Shown piece by piece: positions 11,484 to 22,617 of a stretch of 64,000 nt of DNA; positions within the stretch are counted from its first letter, which is position 1; each line of letters begins with the position of its first letter. The position numbers and the translations under genes are program-made. The stretch comes from Tanypteryx hageni (Eukaryota > Arthropoda > Insecta > Odonata > Petaluridae). The stretch lies in NCBI GenBank assembly GCA_028673005.1, contig CM054114.1:124587307-124651306 (forward strand), given 5' to 3'. The notes under the pieces were generated by a model. The model was not told where the DNA came from. It saw only the letters and a program-made list of their open reading frames with translations, and searched no databases.

Positions 11484-14189
11484 ACCAGTGCAGGGCTACC
11501 ACGCGGCTCGCGCATGATTTGAATTCGAGACCCCTGTCCTAGGCGGTCGCCTGGCCTTATATCCGATTCTGGCGAAAGGGAAAAACGGGAAATGTTGCTC
11601 AGAATTCCCCTTTTTGCTCTCACACGGGAGAACCATCGACCAGTATAATTCACAATTTAAATTCCATGCCAACCGGAAAGAAAGGGAAAGGAGGCCGATA
11701 TCGCGTATCGATTTTCCACCGGGGTTAAAATTCGACAAATTCTGGCAGCGGATGTCGATATCCGAGTCGTCACGAGAGGCGGTATCGATACAATCGACGA
11801 TACCGGAAGAAAAGGAAAAAAAAGAAACCTCCGAAAGTATCGAATGACGGATTCTTTCGAGTATGCGGAAGACTCCTTTGTTTGTTTTCATCGCGGCGCG
11901 TTGGCCTAATTCTTATAGGAAAGGATGAGAAATGATACTGTTATTTTCAGTTGCGTTTCAATAACAATAAGGTGGATAATGCAGCGCGGGGAATTTGTAT
12001 AGCACACCCCTAAAATAGAATATAAATAGCCAATGAGACGTTTCTGATGAGATTTTGTAACTGTTTATAATCAGTCGTGTGATAAAAAACTGACAATCAC
12101 GTTGCGCGCGATATTTCTTTATGTTTTGCAGAAAATGGCGGTATCTAAATGTGAGGGATAAAATAACTATAACGTAGAAAAGTAGAACAAGTGAACCTGG
12201 TCAAAGTTAGCTATTTTTTGTTTTATTTCACTGTAAATATTTCTACCATTAACCTAATGGCGGTGATGGATGGAGGAAAAACAATTGACGAGGCCTAATT
12301 TGTTCTTTGGAGGTAAAAATTTGCAAATTCTTATGAGGTCCACACGAACCTAAACCAGCGACCTGAGAAACACTGACGACCCCTTTTTTGCTAAATAAAC
12401 GCATATTATTGTATTGATTTAATAAAAACAAGTAGTGTCATCCAAGGACGTGGATAAAATTAGCGTATTTTTCTTTTCTATTAATATCAGAAATATTTAG
12501 TACTTTATTTCGCTATGAAGATTTCTCCCATTAACCTAATTGGCGAGTGAGGAAAATTTAGAATTTATCTGTTATTTGCGTAAATTAGCTTATCTTATTT
12601 TTTACGTGGATATACGTCACATTCTGTCACTAGAGCCTCATTTGTTAGTGGAATCAACGTGGAAATATATGCTCAAAATTTCAGCTTTTCATGTTTTATA
12701 CTTTCGGAGATATTAATTTTTTTAATTGACCCATATCAGACACTGTATATTTTTCAAAACTCGTCAGCGGTTTCGTCGCAATTTCAATTTATGCAAGTGC
12801 ACATGCAGATAGACGCATTTTATTTTTAAAGAACACGCTAAAAACTAATATCGAGAATCGCCTAATACAAAATGGTCGAATTTTTTAAAGTTGAACCCAA
12901 GACTGTGCCCAAATGAAACCTCATGCGGAAATCTATCCCAAATTGCACGGTTTCGCTTTACACGGTCTATTCCAGGAACGCGCGTAAAGTGAAACGCGAG
13001 GGGTGGGTGTATATGTACGGTCAACTTCGGTCTTGCCACTCTCACTACTCATTTGTTTTTACCTTTCTTCGGCGACTTTCGGACAACCACGTGGCGGTAC
13101 CGGTTGCTAGCGGAGTAAAAATTTAAACCAAAAACCTCGAGGGTTTTTTCGCCATCATTACAAGAAAAACAAGTTATATCATATGATTAAAAAATTTTAA
13201 AATAAACATTTATAAATAAACGGCATTCAATGTTTCATGTGTACAAAAAATTATTATTTGCACAAAAGCACAAAAGAATGCAAGGAAAATTATTTATTAA
13301 TGTTTTCAAAAATAATATTTCAGGAATACCAGAGCGTAAAGTGTTTCGTATTTCATAGAACTATGAATTTGGTCGAAAAGTTATTGTCCAAAGAAAAAAT
13401 TCGTTGACTGACTGTAGAAGTAGGCTGAATACTTGCAATTGCGTTGAAAAGGTTCTCCAAATCATCGCCGAAAGTCAACTGGAAGCTTTGATGGGCAGCG
13501 GCCGCTGGAGACGGCGATACATGTCGTTCCGCGAAGAACGCCGCGCACGTAGAGGAAACTACCGCCTTAACCTTGACTATTCCTACCCATCTACTAACCC
13601 AGCAGTTCTGCGATGTTCCATAAAACAAATAAACAATCTTAAATAGTTTTTCGTTGTTTCCCTAACAATCCATTCCAACAGTTCACAAATCCTGGTGTTT
13701 TAAATTATTGTCAGTTTTTTTAAAAATAACATAGGCCTGGAGGGATCCTCTAAGAATACCTATTTATTCCAACAAATTTTTTTCACTCGGATTTTTTTAA
13801 ACTGATTATGGCAAGCATTTTTTCTCCCTTAAAAAAATTCGGTTAATCGGACACAATTAATCGGTTAACGAATAATAAGAAAATTCGAAAAATAACCGGC
13901 TAACTGGGTACGGTAAAAACCTGTTTGGAAGCCATAGCCGCGATGTTTGCGGGAGAATATGCAAGATCAGTGTGGCCAATTATTATTTTTTAAGGAAGTC
14001 GCTAGGTCACATCTCGTTGGCGGATAAAAATTCGCTAGGGAATGAGAAATAGTGCTCTCTGCAGCTGGGATTTAAAACCTGTTACATTACGTCATAGATT
14101 GCACCACCGTTTGACATCGTCTAACTTGAAAAACGTACGGTAAAAATAAAATTTTGGAAATTTTGAAAATATGTATCGCATTCATTTCA
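11484..14189. other. Non-coding stretch with diverged repeats
   Basis: A GC-richer block (11,500-11,900) has overlapping frames on both strands without recognisable domains. ATTTCTACCATTAACCTAAT near 12,240 and ATTTCTCCCATTAACCTAAT near 12,523 are two copies of a diverged repeat about 285 bp apart. Near 12,950-13,000 the words CGGTTTCGCTTTACACGG and AAAGTGAAACGCGAG mark another decayed pogo-like fragment. No gene is supported. Confidence 0.4.
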
Positions 14190-15113
14190 CTACGAAGTCT
14201 TTTCTGAAGGTGATTTTAAGTCAGTGTTATTCCAGGAAATGTTAGCTATAAGAATATAGTTTCTATAATAGAAGAAGTAGCTGGTGCTTTCTGACAAAAA
14301 GTTACTTCTCTGATTGATTAATCTCCGCTTTATTTTGAACAAGCGCTCTCTCTCTCTCTCTCTTCCATTGTATTTAGGGCCAACAATACCACCACTGGAA
14401 ATATCGAGATCAATGGATTTAAGACATGCTGTAAGGAAATTGTACAAGTCTTCTCTACGAGTTCTGTCCTTAAGGTATAAAACGCTTAAGTGTTCTTCAG
14501 AATATTGTTCACGTTTTTCTTCAAAAAATCGTATAAATACAAATACTTGTGTAGTATCGCCAATATCCAGAGCCAATGAATAGCGTTCAGAAAGTTGAAC
14601 GGTATGTCTTATTTGTTTAAATTTTTCTTCTGCTAGTATTTCTGAGTTGCTTGTGGCTGATAGTGGGATGCGTCGAATACTGTAAACTACCTCACTTTCG
14701 AACACTGATGGGGCAGCTTGAACCAGGCATTCTTTCACAACACAAACGTCAGAAAAATGCTTCATATTTTTAGGTCGAGTTCAAGAAATGCGTAAGGAAG
14801 CTTCAGCAACTCTTTCTTGTTGGGATAGACAGCTTTTCATAATTTGGGTTGAAGCAGAGAAGCTTGATGTCAAACTTGCCACTTTATTTTTACGAAGGTC
14901 ACTTCCAACTGGATACTGAATATGAGAACGTTTATGTTTCATATCATAATGGCGTTTAAGATTGCCACTTTTGATAACAACAACTGTTTGCTGGAAAACT
15001 AGGCACATGGGAATCGCTGCTTGTCGATTTGGAAGAGTAAAACAGTATAACTAAGTCCAATCTGGTAAAAACTGTCGGTTTTCTTTATCAGCTTTCCTTT
15101 TCTTTTCAGCCAT
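14190..15113 (-). pseudogene. hAT transposase pseudogene, GTF2IRD2/ZBED5-like, N-terminal part
   Basis: Read on the minus strand from the ATG at 15,113, the product begins MAEKKRKADKENRQF. It then shows a BED-like zinc finger region (NLKRHYDMKHKRS) and the segment KHFSDVCVVKECLVQAAPS, followed by EEKFKQIRHTVQLSERYSLA. These match the hAT transposases related to GTF2IRD2 and ZBED5. The frame is broken by a stop soon after FLPDWT and by a TGA at 14,781-14,783 where the family has a tryptophan. Similarity ends at about 14,395 next to a short CT microsatellite, so the C-terminal catalytic and dimerisation parts are missing. The gene is dead. Confidence 0.85.
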
Positions 15114-15460
15114 ATTGTTTTATTTTGGGCTATAGACAAATTAATTTTGTTTAAAACGTGTCACACACATGCACAGCGAACTACAGTGAACCGCATCTGT
15201 CCGCAGACTGTGTTATACTGGCAGGTATAAGTGAGTATAAAGGTGATGTGCGCATGACGAAACTGTCGCATGGTGTGACTTGCTCAGGACACATATCGTT
15301 GTTCAATATAACGAATGATCGATTTTTTTAAATTGCCAAACGCCAAATTAAGAGAACTTACATAAATGCAAAACTAAAATAATTACTTTATGCACAAATT
15401 AATGACTTAGGTTCAGATCAGTCCGTGAAAAATCGTTGGCGGTCCAGTTGCGGATCCCTG
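14346..15460 (-). mobile_element. Truncated hAT element inserted in a Tc3-like element
   Basis: The minus-strand start is CAGGGATCCGCAACTGGACC at 15,460, a CAGGG...CCGC terminus like the other hAT ends here. It lies about 350 bp upstream of the transposase start. It interrupts the Tc3-like reading frame right after YWHDLR, so hAT insertion into an older Tc3 copy is the simplest history. No opposite end was found. Confidence 0.65.
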
Positions 15461-15690
15461 CCTTAGATCGTGCCAATAAAACTGCCAGCCATCAGGTCTG
15501 TCGAGGTTGAATTTCTTTTCATCGGAAAAAACTGTCATTCCATTTTTCAACATTCCAAGTGATTTTATCGCGATCCAATAAAACACTTTTCTTTTGTCTT
15601 TTGGAGTCAAAGGCGTACAGTTCTTTCGTTTTCGGCATTCGAAATTAGGATGACTTTGTAGCAATTGCCGTCCACGGCGAATATTATCAG
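15461..15690 (-). pseudogene. Tc3-like (Tc1/mariner) transposase fragment
   Basis: The minus-strand frame contains LQSHPNF, RKRKNCTPLTPKDK and then MTVFSDEKKFNLDRPDGWQF followed by YWHDLR. FSDEKKFNLDGPDG-YWHDLR is a signature of Tc3-type transposases and carries the second-strand aspartate of the DDE catalytic triad. The frame is cut immediately after YWHDLR by the hAT terminus at 15,460, and the N-terminal DNA-binding domain is not visible. Only a central fragment of about 70 residues of a ~330-residue enzyme remains. Confidence 0.85.
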
Positions 15691-16577
15691 ATATCTCGAG
15701 TTGCCGTTTGAGGTCTCGAGCACTTTATTTTAATTTAGAAGTCTCGCAAAAAAGCCGTATTTAACAGCGTGCTTCTGTGTTGAGCTTATTTAATCCACAC
15801 GCTAGCGGATCTTTTAGAAAGATCGTCTTAACTATTCTGTATAGTTCAATATTATCCTCAATTGCTTTTTTCTCCTGTGCTTATTTACTCCCCTCCAAGA
15901 TTTATTCCTAAATTTTGGAAAAAATATGTAGTGATTGAATCGGTGATAACTCAACATGATTGGTGAAAAACGTCTCATTAAAACGTTTCGTTGGCGATTT
16001 TTATTATTTTTACGGGTGTATTATACTTATCTTCTTCGCTGTTAATATGTGTGTGCGTGCGTTGTTACAGCGATAATACAGCTGATATAGCAAAGGTGCT
16101 GATTTTAAGGTCAAAGTTTATGTCCCCCAAAATGTGATTCACCGAACGTCGCACGGTAAAATAGTTCCATAACGCGACTCGTCGTAACGCGGTTACGCCT
16201 CGCCATAGAACGATTTCGGTCGTGACGCGGGCCGAAGATTTTATTCCGTTCAGACCGTGAGATATCAAGTCCCCCGAAATAAGCAAATTATCGAAAAGTA
16301 TTAGGGAAAATAACGATGTGGTGGGAGCGACTAAATGATTTATGGTTGAAGAAAGGCCATCATTATTCACGTCACTAGCAGATATATCTTAATGCTTAGG
16401 AACAACCAACTAAACTGTCAAGAGCAAATCTGTCAAGAGCAAATCATACAACGTAGACTAAAATTTATCGGTAAAAGCCTTGTATATACTATTGTGCGCA
16501 CTTAAGGTACTTTTACATAACCCAAGAGTTTTCGCTATGGACTTTTTTATATGAACTTCTGGGAGTTTCCTGTATAC
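15691..16577. other. Non-coding, no feature recognised
   Basis: An AT-rich stretch with a GC-richer island near 16,150-16,260. The minus-strand frame of 101 codons over the island has no recognisable domain or signal. Confidence 0.4.
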
Positions 16578-16902
16578 CAGGGACTCCCAAACTTTTCAGT
16601 TTGCGGGCCACATAAGCCATTTCTGCGCTCATCGTTGGCCACATAACCCACTTCCGCCCTCTTAGCGGGCCACACCCAGTCGAAGATAGGATTGAGGAAT
16701 AATTTAGGAAAAATGTTTAGTTGTGGGTCAGTATTGCCTGATTAGTTTTAAATGTATATATCTACTATGGAAATCGTGCGGTAAAGACAAAATATGTTGT
16801 TTTTAGAAATTTCTATTTCCATTTTATGTTACATTGTGCCCTTTAATTGTTAAACTCATGGCGAGCCGGATGTGTCTCGCGAGACTAGTTTGGGCGTCAC
16901 TG
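16578..16902. mobile_element. hAT MITE, ~325 bp
   Basis: The left end CAGGGACTCCCAAACTTTTC is mirrored by AGTTTGGGCGTCACTG at 16,887-16,902. GCGGGCCACA words follow inside, as in the other hAT MITEs of the window. The flanks CTGTATAC and AATTATAC are compatible with a decayed 8-bp target duplication. Confidence 0.7.
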
Positions 16903-17989
16903 AATTATACGTATATAAAGTATGTAATGTCAAATTGGTCGAGGCCATTGCTAGCACGAACGTATTTGGAAACATGCGAAATACATTATCATCATCATCA
17001 TCATAGTTAGTCTGTCCATAGACAGGTCCGTGATTATTCATGGTTAAACCTGGTTCTCCATATACTCCTATTTTCCGCTGTCCTCTTCATATATTGATAA
17101 CTCTCTTTCCCTTTCAAATCATCTATCAGCTGAAACCTTTTCCTACCTCTTCATTATAAACAAAAATTTTAATTATTTGATTTTCTGCACTATTATCATA
17201 TTCAATTATTTGTATTTTCACACCCTGACGTTAGGTGAGTTTAACGAATATATTTTTTAGGGATGTATGTTTGGTTTTAAATGAAAAATTAAGAAAATTA
17301 GTCGAATAACTCGATAAAATAGAGAGCTGAAATTTCCGGAAATTAAAAATGGCTGAGGTATAGAGCGTTAAAGAGAGAGACAACCAGAAATAGGATATTA
17401 GTAATATAGATTACAAATATTAATTATATGAATACTGCGGCCGATATATTTTCATTTAATTCGTATCTTCCAGGTTTTAATCTTATTTTTGATCTTTAAG
17501 ACTTTATATATGTGCATATATACGGAAATTACCGGAGACAACACCCGTAACAATGGAATCTTAGTATTGAAATGTTAAAAATTTTACCAAAACTCGATTA
17601 TAAATTCAAAATATGAGCGAATTCGCATGATATTGAGTATTCAACGGTAATAATAAGAATCCTCAATCATTCTGGCGTGTTTAAGCGTAAATGTTGTGTG
17701 GATAACTTAATTTTAAGATATTTTAAAGAATAAAAGAATGAAAGCATTAATACCAAAAAGGTGATTTTTACGGGATATCTTATGGGAAACGACATTCATC
17801 CTCTGGAGTCAAACCCGTGACCTCATTCTAAATTATTTTTATTCATAACGTAGAGATTCATTAACACTGAAATTCTGAGGAATTTCAGGCTTCTAAGTTA
17901 ATTTATAATCGAGTTATTCACAAAATTAGAGCGTTACGCATCATGTTGATGACCATTACGATTTTATAATATAGAGAGATATATTTGAG
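16903..17989. other. Non-coding AT-rich stretch
   Basis: I found no open frame with recognisable content. A short CAT/ATC microsatellite lies at 16,989-17,003. Confidence 0.45.
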
Positions 17990-18002
17990 GAAGAGGAACG
18001 GC

Positions 18003-18054
<52 letters not shown>

Positions 18055-18202
18055 TAAGGAAAAGAAAAGGTAGTGATGAGGGTGGCAACAAAGTGTTGAA
18101 GGAAGCCCAGTGGACACTTTCCAATTTGAGGGCCAAGTTGGCAGGCTACTGGGGGCGTCAAAGAGACACACGTAAATTAACACGCACACAAAAATGAAAG
18201 CT

Positions 18203-18226
18203 TTTCGGGCCTATGCCCTTCGTCAG
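18203..18226 (-). ncRNA. Hammerhead-ribozyme-like core 1
   Basis: On the minus strand the order is CTGACGA, A, a perfect 4-bp stem GGGC/GCCC with loop ATAG, then GAAA followed by AGCTTT. This is the catalytic core pattern CUGANGA-stem II-GAAA. One extra A precedes stem II, and flanking helices I and III were not convincingly identified, so activity is unproven. Confidence 0.4.
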
Positions 18227-18238
18227 CGATGAAGATAG

Positions 18239-18283
<45 letters not shown>

Positions 18284-18466
18284 CAGCTTACGGAAAAGGA
18301 AAGGAAAAATTGATATATGGATGGCAACAAGATGTTGGGATGAGGAAGCCCAGTGAACACTCACCAATCAGACGACTTCAGGTTGGCGAGGCCCCGGGGA
18401 TGTCGAAGCGACACACGTTAAAGAACACTAAAACAACACAGAAACATCACAGTTCTCTCTCTGTAG

Positions 18467-18489
18467 CTGATGAAGGAATAACTCCGAAA
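18467..18489 (+). ncRNA. Hammerhead-ribozyme-like core 2
   Basis: The plus strand shows CTGATGA, A, a 3-bp stem GGA/UCC with loop ATAAC, then GAAA followed by GCTT. It has the same layout as core 1, including the extra A before the stem, but with different stem bases and opposite orientation. That difference points to conservation of structure rather than sequence. Confidence 0.4.
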
Positions 18490-18490
18490 G

Positions 18491-18543
<53 letters not shown>

Positions 18544-18545
18544 CG

Positions 18546-19559
18546 ATAGAGGATTTGTTTATGATAATATCTTGTTTTCTTTTGACTATGATGATAATGA
18601 CGAAAGGGTAATGTTAAATTGCATTTTTTAAACGTTTATAACACATAGAAGTAGATATTAAATAGTTAAATTTAGTTGCAATGCATCTTGAAGATTTAGG
18701 GCAAACATATCAAACTAGGCCGCAGGCGACCCTTTCTGTGCATTAATACGGCCCAAACGCGAATTTTAGTCTCAACTAAACCGTTGAAGATTTTTCTTAG
18801 TCATTGAGATACATTAGAACGCGGTTTCTAAATTTTTGGGTTTTTTTGCAAAACAGATCCTGCGGGAAAATTCTATTTTTCCATCTTTGGCCCACGTTAA
18901 AAAAACTTGTAACCCTAATGCGGTAATGTACTGAGTTAATAGGGTTCATACCCTTCTTTGAGATTCATATACCTGATCTACATATTCCACAAACAACATG
19001 CTCAACTTTTGTATGATTACTGCGTAATTTTTGGCCAACTACAAACTACTCGTGAGGTAGTAACAGCAAAATATTTCCCTGAAATAGGATTCTTTCATAA
19101 CGTTATTACGAGAATTCTGAACGATAGAATAATGATAATATTTCCGTTAAGATAAGGTAAATTTGGAATTTCACTGTGTGTCTATGTATGTTGATAATAC
19201 GCACACTTACATACGCATTACCATATCTTTTCAACCGCTAATGAAATTTTATTTATGTTTCCTTGTATTATTTTATGTTACTGAGCCCCTACTATCTCAG
19301 TCAGACGGAAAGTACCTCGAGAAGGTTTCCTTTTGTTTTTACATCCATACATTCATGAGAGCTTTCCTCGGCACGTAATTTTCACCCCTCTTTCGCTTTT
19401 AATGCGAGAACGACTGACTCATCCTGTTGCATGGAAGGGAGGGCTCACTCTCTCGAAGGGGTTGCGTGCGCATAAGTAGCGGCACGCGATTAACTTAGAC
19501 ATTGCGAGGCGGAGACCCTGGAGAGATCAATGCGTGGGAGGATTGAAGGTTATAAGAGG
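18546..19559. other. Non-coding; decayed hAT fragment near 18,700
   Basis: At about 18,702-18,770 the words ATATCAAACTAGGCCGCAGG and ACGGCCCAAACGCG resemble a decayed hAT terminus. Other open frames are short and featureless. The interval ends at the pyrimidine tract. Confidence 0.4.
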
Positions 19560-19589
19560 GTTCCTTCTCGCACTTGCTCCCCTATACCT

Positions 19590-20460
19590 CTTTCTTGTCT
19601 CTCACTTCATCACTCTCTCTTCCCTCTCTTCTCTCTCTCCCTTTCTATCTCTCTATCTTTCCTCCTCCCCCTCTCTCTCCCTTCCTCTCTCTCCCTCCCT
19701 CTCTCTCTCGCCCTTTCATTCTCCCTCTCTCTCCCTTTCTATCTTCCTCTCTCTTTTTCCTCCTCTCTCTCCCTTTATCTCGTCCTTTCTATCTCCAACT
19801 CTCTCCCCCTCTCTTGCCGTTCTATCTCGCTCTCTCTCCCTCTATCTCTCCCTCTCTCTCGCCCTTTCTATCTCCCTCTCTCTCCCTCCCTCTTTCTCTC
19901 TCCCTCTCTCCTTCTTTCTCTCTCCCTCTCTCTTTCTCCCTCCCTCTCTTTCTCTCTCCCTCTCTCCCCCTCTCTATCTCTCTCCCCCTCTCTCTCCCTC
20001 TACCTCGTCCTCTCTATCCCCCTTCTCTCTCTCGCCCTTTCTATCCCCATTTCTCTCTCCCCCTCTCTCACCATGTCTATCTCCCTCTATCTCTCACTTT
20101 CCCTCTCGCCCTTTCTATCTCTCTCGCTCTCCCTCCCTCTCTCTCCCTCTCTCTCTTATTCTCTGTCTCCCATCTGTTTCTTTCAACTTCTTTCCTTTCT
20201 CCCTCCTTCTCTCCTTCCTCTATCTCTCCCTCACACTCTCTCTACTTGCAGTTCCCTCTCCCTCTTTTTCCTCCCTCCTCCCTACTCAACTCCCGTCTCC
20301 ATCACACATTCCCCCGTCTCTCTCCCTCTTCTTTTTTGGCTCCTTTCTTCCTCCTTTTCTCCCTCTCTCCTTTCCTGCATAACTCTGCCTCTCTCCCACA
20401 TTTTTCTATCTCCCTCTTTCCTTCCCCTCTTTACCTCTATTTTCTTCCCTTTCTCCCTGG
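19590..20460 (+). repeat. ~0.9 kb polypyrimidine (CT-rich) tract
   Basis: The plus strand is almost purely C and T, built from irregular CTCTCTCCCT, TTTCTATCTC and TCTCGCCC words with rare purines. Three overlapping Ser/Leu/Pro-rich open frames of 280-350 codons cover it only because such DNA lacks stop codons; I do not treat them as genes. Tracts like this can form triplex structures and are prone to length change. Confidence 0.9.
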
Positions 20461-22121
20461 ATTTAAGTGTAAGAAGAGGCTTACCATCCTCAACATAGCC
20501 CAAATAAAGTCAAATAACTACCTAGCCCTCCCTCTCTTCTTTTACCATGTTGGACTCATATTCGTCGTTATTAATAGCATCCCTCTTATTTCATTTAAGA
20601 CCTTCTCGAATTAGGATTCGTGGCCCCGGCAATCGAAACGAATCCGACGCCATCGCGTGATCAACAGTTGGGATAAGATAAGTAAACAAAGGCGAATTTC
20701 CATTATATTTTTTAATTAGTCGGCGGAGTTCTCGATAAATATTATATCCGCTTTTTTAAGTAAACGATGCTTTAATGTGGTATCGAACGGGGATCCTGAT
20801 TTTTTAAGAGGGTATTTTTTATATGGACTTACCAGACCTTTGGACCTTAGTTTAAAAAATCGAATGGTCCAATCGATTATTAGAACCATTTCCTCCCTTA
20901 ACACGGTAAATGCGTTCTCAGAAAGTGCCGTGTAATGCGAATCCGTGTAAAATAGGATAGGTGTCCTCATAGCAATACATGAGGTTACAATTAAGCGTCA
21001 TTTTGAGTTCAACATGCAAAAATTTATGTCTACTTGATTCAGCATTGTTTATTTTGTTCTTTCTCACGGTCTCTGGAGTCGAGCTGACTCATTTTATGAT
21101 TATTAAATGCTTGGATATCGTTCCGAATCTGTGCTAAAGCAAAATCGATGGTTGCGTAATTCGAGGTAGGTCTATTAAAAGAAAACAGTGAAAGACAGAA
21201 AACGTGTAAAGCGAAACCGCGCAAATCATAGAAAGGGCGTATAACTTAGCCCCTAATTTTCATTAAGGCAGAAGAGATCAGATGTCCGCTATTCAACCAA
21301 AACTCGTCTTCATTGGATTTTAATTTTAATTTATGAGAAATAATAAGCGAATCACCGCTGACAACGGCTATTTGGGATTCAGTGTTATTGGCTGAATCGA
21401 ATATTTTAAGACCACCGAAAATACTCATTTATTTGGGAGTTTTGAATCGTAAGGGCTGTTGTTCCTACCTATGTTATACATACATTAACGTTTGGCGGAT
21501 TGATATAGAGTTAAAGGTGTTTTTGGTCGTGATAAGGGTTGTTTCTCGGGAGATCAGTCTGTCGCCTATCGAATGCAACATTTTATGAGCGAAACTTTGC
21601 AACGCCATAAAGTTTGCATTCGAGCTGATCTTGGATTTGATTGAAGTTATTTATGTTCAGGAAAATCGTCTACAAAGTCGTGCGCTTTGTTTGGCCTTAA
21701 ACCACTCGAAATTGAAACGCTTAGTAAAATGACAGAAAAGTTAAACAATTTATTTTTCGAAAAATAATTATGTGGAAGGATTCAACGTAATTTGAACAAC
21801 AGCGTGGCATAGATTTGGAGCAATAAAATAAATCTTATTCAAAAAGTAACACACATACATATATATATATATCATGTGTATCATATACATTAATGGTTCT
21901 AAAACAAATCACCATCTCTCGTCCAATCTGTCTTTAGGTCCATCCGATGACGTAACATGATGCGAAATAATTTAACAAGCACAAGGAACCCGCGCAGAGA
22001 GACAACTACTGGAACCACCATCGACACGAAAAATCACCATCATCCAAAATGACGTAAGGACGCTCACACTTTATCTCTTCCGATGTTGAACTGAAGTGTT
22101 GCTATAGAGTCTTCTTTAATT

Positions 22122-22219
22122 CTACGCGTCGTTCTCATCATTCCGGCGGGACACGCAGGTGGGGTTATTTGTTCCTTCGTGGAGCAGCGCCCTCTTCCGT
22201 CGCGGCACAAATACGCTTT
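22122..22219 (-). pseudogene. Truncated relic of a second peptide gene, left arm
   Basis: Immediately downstream of the left peptide gene, the minus strand resumes with a GRKAY-like coding segment. It then has a CPAGMMRTT segment matching the CPIGMIRTP part of the intact gene, and ends at a stop at 22,122. The cysteine-rich middle is deleted and no signal peptide is present, so it cannot encode the full product. The same relic occurs in the right arm, so it predates the palindrome. Confidence 0.6.
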
Positions 22220-22220
22220 C

Positions 22221-22493
22221 CTACCCAATTGCCTTATCCAGTTTTATACATACAGGCGGCGTTCTGATCATTCCGATAGGACACCGAGGTAAGGCATTTT
22301 TGCACCTTTCAGCATCTAAGTCGAGCCTTACGTGGCGGCAAAACCCGTATATGCAATATCCTTTCCTACCAGACTTCCACCCGCATTGATTATCGTTTAC
22401 GCACTCATTTTTCTTTAAAAAGCCCTGGACTTCCGTCGATACATAAGCAATGACCAGGACGAGTATCGCTAAGTAGACGAAGCGCGAAGCCAT
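22221..22493 (-). CDS. Secreted cysteine-rich peptide, left copy (unknown family)
   Basis: A single-exon frame of 90 codons. I chose the second in-frame Met because it gives a classic signal peptide (MASRFVYLAILVLVIAYVST, cleavage likely after EVQG at residue 24) and sits at the expected distance from the TATA box at 22,578-22,585. The mature part is ~66 residues, basic at its start, with seven cysteines spaced x5-x9-x4-x11-x6-x10. An odd cysteine count suggests one free thiol or a disulphide-linked dimer. I recognise no family. The start (ECVNDNQC...YC...FC) is vaguely EB- or knottin-like. Roles such as defence peptide, venom component or secreted regulator are all possible and unproven. The right-arm copy differs by about 15 residues, all in the mature part. 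Confidence 0.75.
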   Translation of the reverse strand: MASRFVYLAILVLVIAYVSTEVQGFLKKNECVNDNQCGWKSGRKGYCIYGFCRHVRLDLDAERCKNALPRCPIGMIRTPPVCIKLDKAIG

Positions 22494-22577
22494 CGCTAAA
22501 CGCACTAAAACTCGGACTGATAACAAATTTTGGTGAAGCTAGATTGGATGTAGACTCCGAGCGACTCGTCGGAGTTC

Positions 22578-22617
22578 TTTATATACCAATCTTCTCTCTT
22601 TCCGACGTATCTTATCG
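22578..22617 (-). promoter_or_regulatory. Core promoter of left peptide gene: TATA box and GATA motif
   Basis: TATATAAA (22,578-22,585, minus strand) lies 85 bp upstream of the chosen ATG. Further upstream a CGATAAGATACG motif (22,606-22,617) matches the GATA-factor consensus. Identical elements precede the right copy. The arrangement implies a short 5' leader of about 55 nt. Confidence 0.6.

Larger units (their letters stand above)
18007..18541. repeat. Penelope-like tandem with TA microsatellites
   Basis: Three TA tracts (18,007-18,050; 18,251-18,282 preceded by TG; 18,493-18,541) separate two diverged units of ~200-235 bp. The units share GGGTGGCAACAA, AAGCCCAGTG(G/A)ACACT and CGACACACGTTAA-type words. 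Each ends in a CTGANGA...GAAAGCTT motif: on the minus strand at 18,203-18,226 and on the plus strand at 18,467-18,489. Paired repeats of this kind with hammerhead-like cores are characteristic of the long terminal repeats of Penelope-like elements. The reverse transcriptase is not present. Confidence 0.55.

Noticed and set aside
11441..11891. Overlapping frames on both strands in a GC-richer block, up to 131 codons
   Set aside because: Openness on both strands reflects base composition. No family was recognised and no splice sites frame it.
17918..18549. Open frames rich in Tyr-Ile repeats
   Set aside because: They are translations of TA microsatellites.
19530..20614. Three long overlapping Ser/Leu/Pro-rich open frames
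   Set aside because: They exist only because the CT tract lacks stop codons in every plus frame. There is no domain, and composition follows the repeat.
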